This document shows positions 55,619-64,000 of a DNA stretch of 64,000 nt, piece by piece (position 1 is the first letter of the stretch; the number at the start of each line of letters is the position of its first letter). A program made the translations under genes and the position numbers. Below the pieces are notes generated by a model. The model was not told the origin of the DNA. It made no database searches and saw only the letters and a list, made by a program, of their open reading frames with translations. Origin of the DNA: Theileria orientalis strain Shintoku. Its lineage: Eukaryota; Apicomplexa; Aconoidasida; Piroplasmida; Theileriidae. Location of the stretch: positions 930,001 to 994,000 of the forward strand of contig NC_025261.1 of NCBI RefSeq assembly GCF_000740895.1, given 5' to 3'.

Positions 55619-56839
55619 TTAGTTGAAAGATGGTGTGTTTGAATCCTGCACGCACCGCCACTCGTTCAAGAACCGCTTTATGTTCTTGGGCTTGTACTTC
55701 TTGGGCCGGTACTCCATGCCCTGCCAGATGTACCTGCCGCCGAAGCCCCTTCTCTTCCTAGTGACGCCGCCCTTAGGCTTAGTGCTGACTGGAAAGGAGC
55801 CCAGAAGCCTGGGACCCATCACGTTCTCGACCTCAGACCTTGCGCTAAGTAAAGATTCGTCATTAGGGTCAAAGAGTGTGAACAGGGACCCTAGCAGGTC
55901 CCTTGAACCACAGCCGCTGAACTCATGTGGTGTCACAAAGTCGCGTTGTAGGTTTCTAACGTTTGCTTTATACGCCTCCAGAGCGTATTTTAGCGATTCG
56001 TTCACGTTTTTATCCAGAAAATGCTTCACGGATATCAGCTTTAGAATCCTTACCCTCATAAGATGACAGGTCCTCAGTTCTCCAATGTTTAAAAACTTGA
56101 CACTGTCACCGTTGGTACAAATCATCCCATCCTCACGGTTGGGGTCAGAAGTATTAGGTAAATACTTGTTTGCTAGTCCATCGAGTTCTTTTAAATAGTC
56201 TTTTGAAGTCTCTTGTGTATACTCGCCGGATAACCTGCGTATTTCAAGGGTGTTTAAAATTGTATCTAATTTTTCTAAATCGCGTAGCAAATCCCGTAAA
56301 TTAACACGTTTGTCGTCTTGGCATATGATTGTCGCTTCGGAAACCGATTTGAACAAAGCTGGGTCAGATTCAGTCTCCCTTGCCATGTTGGTCTTGACGA
56401 AGGAGAGATTCGCCCTCAGATTTTTTAAGTTACCATCCTTGACCAGTTCACGCATATTACTAGAGTATTCACTCTCAGACTGGTTAGAAAATGACCTTAG
56501 CTTATCGCACAGCTTCAAAAGTGAGTCGTGACTTCCATTGCTTAAGACCTCGCCCAGCTTCTTCCCATTTAGAAGACCCAGAACCACTGGAACTGTGGTC
56601 ACTTCCAGTTTATCGATTACACTACAGGGCACATTAGAAACATCAGATAAATAACAGTCTATTCCTAAATTTTTGACGGAATTGGCAAAGTTCTTACTTT
56701 CTGAAAAAACGTTTAAGAATAATGGACTTTCATGGCCCCGATTAGAAAATAAATATAAAAATATGGGCCGATTTGTGTTTAAAACTGACAGGCTTGGAAG
56801 TTTAAGCCAGTTTGTTCTAAATTTAGATAAGAACAACAT
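55619..56839 (-). CDS. Thioredoxin-fold organellar protein lacking CxxC
   Basis: Single exon, 406 aa from the ATG at 56839; the frame is open further upstream with a hydrophobic, unlikely N-terminus. MLFLSKFRTNWLKLPSLSVL is a probable mitochondrial leader. Residues 25-105 follow a thioredoxin fold: PLFLNVFSESKNFANSVKNL, then LSDVSNVPCSVIDKLEVTTV-PVV (with the cis-Pro) and GKKLGEVL, but the active-site CxxC position is occupied by SESKNF, so it cannot be a disulfide reductase. A helical middle and a very basic C-terminus (TKPKGGVTRKRRGFGGRYIW; RPKKYKPKNIKRFLNEW) follow. The tail looks like that of a mitoribosomal protein. Function unknown. Confidence 0.7.
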   Translation of the reverse strand: MLFLSKFRTNWLKLPSLSVLNTNRPIFLYLFSNRGHESPLFLNVFSESKNFANSVKNLGIDCYLSDVSNVPCSVIDKLEVTTVPVVLGLLNGKKLGEVLSNGSHDSLLKLCDKLRSFSNQSESEYSSNMRELVKDGNLKNLRANLSFVKTNMARETESDPALFKSVSEATIICQDDKRVNLRDLLRDLEKLDTILNTLEIRRLSGEYTQETSKDYLKELDGLANKYLPNTSDPNREDGMICTNGDSVKFLNIGELRTCHLMRVRILKLISVKHFLDKNVNESLKYALEAYKANVRNLQRDFVTPHEFSGCGSRDLLGSLFTLFDPNDESLLSARSEVENVMGPRLLGSFPVSTKPKGGVTRKRRGFGGRYIWQGMEYRPKKYKPKNIKRFLNEWRCVQDSNTPSFN

Positions 56840-57340
56840 ATTATTGAAATGTGTAGGCACAGCTATGAAGCAAAATTTTCCAGGAACAAACAGGAAATAA
56901 GTACAGTGTGTAATCTGAAATTTAAAACAACAAATTGATGAATTATTTGAAAAACAACTATAGTACAAATTGTAGCGAATTTCTATAAAATCATGAACGA
57001 AGTGGTGGCGATTGTGATTCCTAAATCATAAACAGCAAAAAAAATGAAGAATAGTTAAAAAACATTAATTAAGACCAGATTGATTATAGAAATTATAAAT
57101 ATTACTAAATTTCACCTTAACGTGCTAGTGTTTAGGTTACTTGATGTAGTACAGAGGCACTGAATTGGCTATGGGGAAATAAACTAAAAAGATCCATATT
57201 TTAGCAAATGTTTATGTTAATTTTTTTATAAATGTATAGTATTGTGGGTGTTTCTTAGCTTTCGGACCGGTTTGTCCAGTATAACGTAAGTTTTATGCCA
57301 ACTTAAGCACAATGTCAGTTATATTCTAATCTGTACCATA
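56840..57340. other. Divergent spacer
   Basis: Upstream region of the Trx-fold gene (minus) and TMEM184 (plus). AT-rich; nothing recognised. Confidence 0.5.
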
Positions 57341-58624
57341 ATGAAGGGAGATTTCTACAGCTCGCTGCCCATGTTTATAATCGGGTTCATGGCGCTCGCA
57401 ATCAGCTTCTTTATCGCTATGTTCACCCTTCTTCAACACCTTCTTCACTACACCGCCCACAGACTTCAGCGTTACACAGTGCGAATCCTAATATTTTTGC
57501 CCATATACGGAGGTAAGCGCGCCCTATGACCTTTATTTTTAGTTCTGACGTACACGTTGCTGATTTTTCCGAGGCTGTTTGACCTGTTGTCCATGCTCCG
57601 GAACGCCTGGGAAGGGTTTCTCATCCACTCGTTCCTGTTTCTAATGCTCGAGTACTGCGGGGGCGAGAGCGCGTGCGGGGAGGCCATATCGAAGCACCCC
57701 TCGATCATTCAGCATTTGTGGCCGCTGAGGCTGATAAGCGTCTTCGGCCTGAACGAGGACATTCCGCTCAACGTCGGCTTCGTGAAGCGCTCGAAGATGT
57801 GTACGATCCAGTACGCAATCATGCGTCTGATCTTCTCGATGCTGCTCATCGGAGTGCACATATCGGGGTACAAGTGGTCGGGCTTCTTCTCAATATCGTC
57901 CACAGTCATTCTGAGCGTGAGCCTGTACGTGGCGCTCTACTCGCTCGGCCTGTTCTATCTGGCTATCAGGGACCACCCCGCCCTCTCCAGGGCCCACTCG
58001 CTCACAAAGTTCTTCTCCCTGAAGCTGTGCTTTGCCCTCTCCTTCTACCAGGGCCTCATCCTCGACCTGTTCCTGCTCGGCCTCACCGACAGATCGATCC
58101 GCATAAAGTCGTTCGTGCTCCTTCTGGAGACCGTCGCCTTTGCGCTGGTGCAGCACCGAGCTTATCGTATTACTGAGTTTTACCCGATCACCTACTCCAA
58201 AGAGTCCGGCAGGATGACCCGGCTGGAGAAGTTCAATCGCTACTTGTCCTTCTGCCTCGACGACCTGAAGGCGATGAAGACCACGCAGGGCATGAGCACC
58301 ATCATCACCAACGCCGGCAACGCCCTCAACCTCTCCGACTTCTTCAAGGACACCTACTACAACATTAGTGAGAAGTACAAGGAGCACTCGATCTTCGTGT
58401 CCGAGAACATCGTCAACTCCGACATAGTGGTGGACGGGGCTCCCGGCGGCGACCTCGAGATGAATCACATGGACAGTTCTCTTAGCACGAGCGCCACCCC
58501 TGTCGCCTCCGAATCAGCCAAAAAGGCAGGCAGTGAAGAAAATTTCGCTGATTTCAAGAAGGTCAACGACTCAATCAACAACGATCAACGCTGCAACGAG
58601 ATTTCAAAGCTACAGTTCATCTAG
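57341..58624 (+). CDS. TMEM184/OST-alpha-type membrane protein
   Basis: Two exons: 57341-57512 and 57543-58624 with a 30-nt intron; 417 aa. Seven hydrophobic helices are visible. Family motifs include HLLHYTAHRLQRYTVRILIF, LPIYGVLTYTLLIFP and LMLEYCGGESACGEAISKHP, followed by ALYSLGLFYLAIRDHPAL and FFSLKLCFALSFYQGLIL. These are the Solute_trans_a (TMEM184/organic solute transporter alpha) hallmarks. The transported substrate is unknown in protists. The C-terminal 90 residues are polar and disordered. Codon use is strongly GC-rich. Convergent with PKA-R with a tandem repeat between. Confidence 0.93.
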
Positions 58625-58710
58625 TCTAAATTCACTCAATGCTAATCATCATTCTCCTACACATTGCCTATTTACACAAATTAGTGCATCTTGACCCTTA
58701 ACTGTTATCA

Positions 58711-58812
58711 CATTAACTCATACCTGTTGGCATCTTAACTCATATTTGTTAGCATCTTAACTCATGCCTGTTAGCATCTTAACTCATGCCTGTTAGCATC
58801 TTAGCTCATACC
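58711..58812. repeat. 22-nt tandem repeat, about 4.5 copies
   Basis: Copies of CATCTTAACTCATGCCTGTT plus AG, two of them identical, in the 3'-3' spacer between TMEM184 and PKA-R. Confidence 0.9.
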
Positions 58813-58945
58813 AGCTTACATTTCAACAAAAAGCTGTTTACAGAAAGTGCCCCCTGTAATCGTACCTGTGTGTGAAAACATAAATGTATTACTCAAATTA
58901 GTTGATGTACACATGTAGTAAAGGAGTTCACAAAATTTAGGCTTA

Positions 58946-60452
58946 TTAAAGGCACTTGAGTTGAGGGCTTTGGATCTCGAGGTCTTCCAGCACCTGCTTG
59001 TACTTCTTAATGTTCCTGTTCAGCACATCTTGCAGTGGCCCGAGTAGGTTAATGACGCTCTCCCTGTCCAACTCCACTAGTTCGCAGTACCCCTAACAAT
59101 GTGTTAGCCTACCACTACACTCATACCTTCGCTTTAACTGTGGAAGCCCTCTCAGTTTTTAATATGAAACCGATTTCACCAAAGTAGTCACCTACAATCA
59201 AATGAGTTACTGTTAGCGTGAGTAGTTATCCAATTTGCACGTTACTGAGAACATGTGTGACTTAATGGTACCTGGTTTATATGACTTTACTAGCTTATTT
59301 TCACAGAACGACTCTGCGCAGCCCTGCAGCAGCATGAAGAGACTCGAGCCCATTTCTCCCTGCTTTATGATAACTTCGTCGTTGAACGTCCTTTCGACTA
59401 GTGCGTCAGCCAGCCTGCACCTGTCGTAGGGGCAGACCTTCTTAAATATGTCCAGCTTTGAGAGCATTGAGTCGTACTTCTCCCTCTTCTTGATTACTGC
59501 TGACTTGACGACGTAGTTGAACGTGGTTCTGTCGAGAGTCCACAGTCTCATCTCAGTTTTTGCGGTGACAGTTGCTGCACGCGGCGCGTTGTACCTACGA
59601 ACATTTGTTTTTCGTCAATTGAATAACGTTAGGCAATTTATGATATTATTCTACTAAATATTAGTCCACTAAATAGTATTAGGTAAATAATTAACTTATT
59701 AGCAGCTGGTTAAGTGCCTAATATAATACATTAGAGCCAGTTCACCGAAGTAATCACCATCTTTCAGCGTAGTTAAAAACTCATTGCCAGACAATTTCTG
59801 TAAATTATTAATGGGTCAAAGGGCATCTGCAACAAATATCTACGGTATAAATTCCATATAAATACAAATGTGCAATGGACATACAGAGCTGCGCGTCACG
59901 TCTGCGGTGCCTGACTCTATTAGATACAACTTATCTCCGTCGTCGCCCTGCTTAACCAAGACGTCTCCCGCGCTGAAATGTTGTTATTTACAGGTAAATT
60001 CTAACTTTGCAGTTTTGAAATCAAACGCCTTTACCAGCAAATCTAGACCACCAGAAGATACGGCCTAAAAGTTAAAATAATCAGTTAACACATCCACGAA
60101 ATAGCGAAAAAAGTAACTGTTTGTTATTTATGTGTAATATATAAAATGTTGTATATGAATATGAGATACTGAGAAGAGAAAACACTTCTTCACCATTTCC
60201 ATAATCTTGGCCTGTTCTTGGGGCGTTTTTTCATAATTCTGTAAAAGGTTGTAATTTAAACTGTCGTGAACTTACCGGGATTACTACTTTCTGTGTATTA
60301 TTGTTATCTCCAAATACTTCTGCAGATACAGATATTCTATTACGAGAACGCGCAAGTTTCATTGCCTAAATTAATAATTTAATAGAGAAGATAGGGAAAT
60401 AACTAAAAAGTCATAATACCTCGTCAAATTCAAATTCGTTTTCAGGAGCCAT
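58946..60452 (-). CDS. cAMP-dependent protein kinase regulatory subunit
   Basis: Nine exons: 60452-60420, 60365-60276, 60238-60170, 60064-60006, 59972-59885, 59797-59730, 59594-59272, 59191-59127, 59092-58946; 313 aa. Two cyclic-nucleotide-binding domains carry intact phosphate-binding cassettes: FGELALMYNAPRAATV and FGEIGFILKTERASTV. The inhibitor segment RSRNRISVSAEV at residues 17-28 aligns with the RII site RRVSVCAE, with Ser at the P-site. The first CNBD has AGDVLVKQGDDGDKLYLIES. Only about 16 residues precede the inhibitor site, so the dimerisation/docking domain is missing. Small introns (33-135 nt) make it easy to miss; the joins all match the family. Exon 4 is the weakest link. Confidence 0.93.
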
Positions 60453-61221
60453 AGCGATCGAAGTACAAATGATATATTAAAGGTAAATGTGTACAGTTAA
60501 AAAATATAATAAAATAAAGAGAGTTATTTGAATATTTTTTATAATTTATTTTGAAAAATGAATATAGGATAAAAATAAAAATTACTTAATGATATTTATG
60601 AATAATTCACTTAGAGGGCTTTATATACCCACAAGATGAAATTTGAAATCATTTATAGATTTAAATAAAGGTTCATGTTCCTTTAGTGTTCTTTTTAAGT
60701 TTGTATGATATGATTTTTGGGGTTGTTGGTTGTTTTAAAGTGACAGGTCTTGTAAATTTAATATAATACACGATTAAATATAGTTTATACTATAAACACA
60801 GTTTATTAATATTTGAACTAAACGTATTGTGAATAAAATGTTTTATAGTCGACCTTTTAAACATTTTTATTTTTATCATGGCCTATTTCAAAAGGATCAT
60901 TATATACCGTGGTTCTGCAGTTAAATTTTATGGATTCCAGAAGGATCTGAGCACTTAAATGTCAAATTTGTGCATAATATTGAATTGTGTAAGTGCCTGA
61001 CATTTTAGTGTTATAATGTGTACAGGAACCAGTTGAGGTTCGTATACCTACGTCAACCCCCATCGATATTTGGTTTATCCACAGAAATCATACACATTAT
61101 ATTCAATTTTACACTATAAAAGTTGTATAGTAGATTATTTTTTCATTTTCAGTGTATTATATGATTATTTATCGTTTTTTGTGAATTTGCAGTATCCCTC
61201 AGCCATACATAGCCGAAAACA
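60453..61221. other. Divergent AT-rich spacer
   Basis: Leader region of PKA-R (minus) and the 61222-61770 gene (plus). Contains T- and A-runs and a slightly GC-richer patch near 61020-61080; no gene could be supported. Confidence 0.5.
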
Positions 61222-61770
61222 ATGTATTCGCTTTTCCACAAGCTTTTGATCAAAAGCGAAGGCACACTGGCCAATAGGCCTCTGTTGGAGTATTATACAC
61301 TCCTATCCAATTATTATTCATTTCTGAGAAGCACCTTGGGATCTGTCAATTACTTGGTACGTTGAACGAATTTACAATATACGTAGGTAAACAATGGCGC
61401 AGTTTACGACTCCGTTGACCTGGGAGGTAACAATTTAAGATCAAATCACTGTGTAGATCGAGTGCCAACACTGAATGTAGTAAGAGAAATAGAAGATTTG
61501 TTGAAGTATCACGGCTTTTTGAACGCAGAAGATGACGAAACGTACGATAATAGGAACAACACTGACGAATTTACATTTGACTTCACAAAAAATATGAAAG
61601 ATTATGATATGTTGGAAAGGGGATTAAGCTCATGCGACGGTGATACCACGTAAGTTAGAGGACCTAATATGAAAAGTAGGCTGATTACCGACGAAAACTT
61701 CAGTGACATCTCTTTGACTGAATTGGACGAGTTCATAACCTTCATGGAAAACTGCAACCTAGAACAGTAG
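61222..61770 (+). CDS. Small acidic protein, unknown, four exons
   Basis: Exons 61222-61356, 61387-61426, 61457-61649, 61680-61770; 152 aa; all three introns are exactly 30 nt. The N-terminal 45 residues are helical with conserved-looking LLEYYTLLSNYYSFLRSTLG, then VPTLNVVREIEDLLKYHGFL, and the C-terminal half is acidic (LTELDEFITFMENCNLEQ). There is no signal peptide or clear membrane helix. I do not recognise it. Frame-exact introns that each remove a stop strongly support the model. Confidence 0.7.
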
Positions 61771-61942
61771 AATGGCTACTTAATCTTCTCAATTATATTT
61801 TAAAGCATAATATAGCATCCAATTACGTTACACACTTAGCGCACCTAACTATATTCGTAATAATTTATAAGCGGGTGTTGAACGTTGATTTTGAGTATCA
61901 TTGGCATTTATAAATGATCACTGATGAAATGAACAAGGCATA

Positions 61943-62711
61943 TTAAGCAATTAAAGGAGCATCTGAAAGATCCACAGTCTGGCATATCTTACACGTGAGA
62001 GGGTTGTGGTCGCTTGAGAGTCCCAATCCGCACTGAGTCACAAAAAATTGAGCAAGTTCATCAGTTTTCTTCATGTCAAAGGGCGTGAATGATCTCATTT
62101 CCACTGTGTTATCTATTACAGAATCCGAGTCGTTGGTTGATGCAAAACTAGGAAGGCTCGTAACCATTGAACTTTGCTTGCTTGGGTTGGAAACTAAAAT
62201 GAAAATTAGGTTAGGTAATATGGTTGTCATAATTAAATTGGTTTATAGCATTATATCTGGAGTAAATATCTATGTGAGCTATTTCTAGAATTAAAATAAG
62301 CTATATTTATGACTAAAAGTTACATTCATGGAATGATCCCCTGTTTGACGGCCTGCTGGATCCACGACTTGAAACGGTATTCATGGAGCCGAATGGCTTG
62401 TTTAGCCCTGAGGTCTGGTTTAAAAACCCACCATTCTTGTCCTTGAATGACAGTTGAGAGCCGGTGCGCATGGACATTGAGTCGTGAAACGAGCCTGCGG
62501 TCGCAGGGGCGGAGTCAGAATGTTTACTGCTTTTGGCCGAGTCGAGGTGTGACAAGGTTCCCTCAGGTCTGAAACTGGCGAGTTCCTGTAACAAGTTTTG
62601 CTTCGATCCGGTGCTTCTCAGAGAAGTTTTATTCTCGAGGTCTCTGCGGGCATCAGCATCTGCATTCTCCGATGCGTTCCGAGCACTATTTTTACTACAT
62701 TTAGCTCCCAT
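61943..62711 (-). CDS. Probable N-myristoylated/palmitoylated protein, unknown
   Basis: Two exons: 62711-62324 and 62193-61943, 130-nt intron; 212 aa. The start MGAKCSKNSARNAS has Gly2, Cys5 and Ser6, the dual-acylation pattern for myristoylation plus palmitoylation, so it is probably anchored to the plasma membrane or inner membrane complex. Residues 15-130 are disordered and Ser-rich (SMRTGSQLSFKDKNGGFLNQ). The C-terminal exon is more ordered (KKTDELAQFFVTQCGLGLSS) and ends with a C-x2-C (TCKICQTVDLSD). The intron choice is set by frame. It may belong to a peripheral scaffold such as an IMC protein, but there is no recognised family. Confidence 0.7.
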
Positions 62712-64000
62712 ATTTATCTAAATTGTTGAGTGATTTGTGTGTATAAGGTAAAACTAAACTTATTTACGCAAAATTTTACACGATTATTGTAAATGTGTAA
62801 GTACTTAAGGTTAGAGTAAATACACACCTAGACGTATAAAATAACTTAATAAACATAATGAAAAAATATGAATTTAAATAAAAACTGATCAATACCTTCT
62901 TTTAAATTATAAACAAAATTAAAATTTTTAAAAAATATTAATCAGAGGGAATATGATACAATCAAATTAAGAGTGAGTTAAATCTGGTATTTTTAAGTAC
63001 AAAAAGCTACTGTGATTAATATGAGTAAATATAAAGAATACAAAAAAGTACAGATACTTAGATTCTGAGAAAGAAGGAATGCATTTAAGGTTTTGAGGAG
63101 CTATAGCATGGGTGCGCATAAGTGCGCTTAGTATTAAAAAGTGGTTCGGAGGGATCATGGGCGAATCGAAACATTTGGGAAGTAAGTTTTACCTATATTT
63201 GCATCTAAGTTTAAGAAATAGGGTTTCGATCTGAAAGGGAAGGCATGAATTACATGTAAATCTGATGTTGGAATCCGCGAGGGGATAAACAGCCAAACAG
63301 GCAATACCTGAAACTGTCAGTTTAAAAAGTTTATTGAAAAGAGTGTAAAACTGTATATTTTGTATGAAAGTGGAGAATTGGCTGTTTAAACTGAATAATT
63401 TTTTTGTAGTGTCTGGGCTCCGCCATAATACCGTAGTCCCACTTGTGTGTATTTTTACGTAAATATTTATTATTATAATTTTAATTATAACACTTATGTA
63501 TAACTATTTCATGAATCGAGGCTTATTCGATCTCTAATCTCCATATCACTCAGTGTCTCCATATTACCATTAACCTTATCCAATTTCTGTCTCCGAATGA
63601 TTTATTTTATATATTTATAACTAGTTTACATATTTTATGAGTTGTCTTTTAAAAAATAACTTTATACTGGATGTGTGTTAGAGTTTTAAGATTTTTATTC
63701 TTTTCTGTACACGGGCGTACAGAACATCACATTTAAAACATAGACCAATTATTAGCCCTAGGATTGTTTATGTGATACCCCCATCCATAATTATTTGTAT
63801 TTAATTGGTTAAATAAATATAATTATTTTAATTAAACTTAGAATAGACTCACCGTCCTTAACACATTTATAAGACAGGTGAAAATAATATAAATTAACAG
63901 TTGTAGAATAAAACAAGGTCTGAAAGCAAGACTTAAGAATTATTTTAAAAATAATAAGTTTTTTATTTAAAGTATAATATAAATTCTAAACAAAACTAGT
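62712..64000. other. Gene-poor AT-rich right end
   Basis: Almost 1.3 kb without a supported gene. Two GC-richer patches (about 63110-63185, with a short ATGGGCGAATCG frame, and 63410-63450) could be exons of a small split gene, but no consistent splice model gives more than about 25 residues. No telomere-like repeat is seen. Confidence 0.4.

Noticed and set aside
62967..63158. 63-codon minus-strand open frame in the right-end region
   Set aside because: Phe/Ser/His-rich, no start context or homology; typical of AT-rich noncoding DNA.

Overview
The window reads as nuclear DNA from an apicomplexan of the piroplasm group (Theileria/Babesia-like). The evidence is a compact eukaryotic gene layout, many tiny GT-AG introns (about 30 nt is by far the commonest size), AT-rich spacers, two RAP-type organellar RNA-binding proteins, an ApiAP2-type domain protein, and piroplasm-like housekeeping genes. 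The exact species cannot be fixed from the sequence alone. I see no mobile elements, CRISPR arrays, rRNA or convincing tRNA genes.

Left part (1-23.7 kb): the 3' end of a kinase-like gene, CNOT9 (CCR4-NOT), a small zinc-ribbon protein, beta-tubulin, an FHA protein, an AIR9-like coiled-coil protein, DNA topoisomerase II and a RAP/HPR organellar protein. A possible structured RNA lies in the next divergent spacer. Then come a Qb-SNARE, POLD2 (11 exons), a coiled-coil protein, a TYW5-like JmjC hydroxylase and two lineage-specific AT-rich genes, one secreted and one cysteine-rich.

Middle (24-45.7 kb): a minimal diacylglycerol kinase, the CRNKL1/Clf1 splicing factor, a seven-exon small unknown, an AP2-domain protein with a mitochondrial-looking leader, Mediator MED14, a TMEM94/ERMA-like P-type-ATPase-related membrane protein (1507 aa, 9 exons), a small single-pass membrane protein, LEO1 (Paf1 complex), an unknown coiled-coil protein and a RAP-domain protein.

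Right part (46-64 kb): an Hsp90 co-chaperone p23 with an unexpected metallothionein-like Cys-rich tail, RPS6, V-ATPase subunit D, a MINDY deubiquitinase, SEC63, a coiled-coil protein, a redox-dead thioredoxin-fold organellar protein, a TMEM184 protein, a PKA regulatory subunit without a docking domain, a small acidic unknown, a probably myristoylated protein and a gene-poor AT-rich end.

The genes do not form operons. They cover transcription and RNA processing (CNOT9, MED14, LEO1, CRNKL1), replication (TOP2, POLD2), secretion and membranes (SNARE, SEC63, V-ATPase D, TMEM94, TMEM184), signalling (DGK, PKA-R, kinase) and organelle gene expression (two RAP proteins, perhaps the AP2 and Trx-fold proteins). 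Most multi-exon models were built by hand by matching conserved protein blocks across GT-AG junctions with phase checking. Splice sites in the unrecognised genes are therefore less certain.
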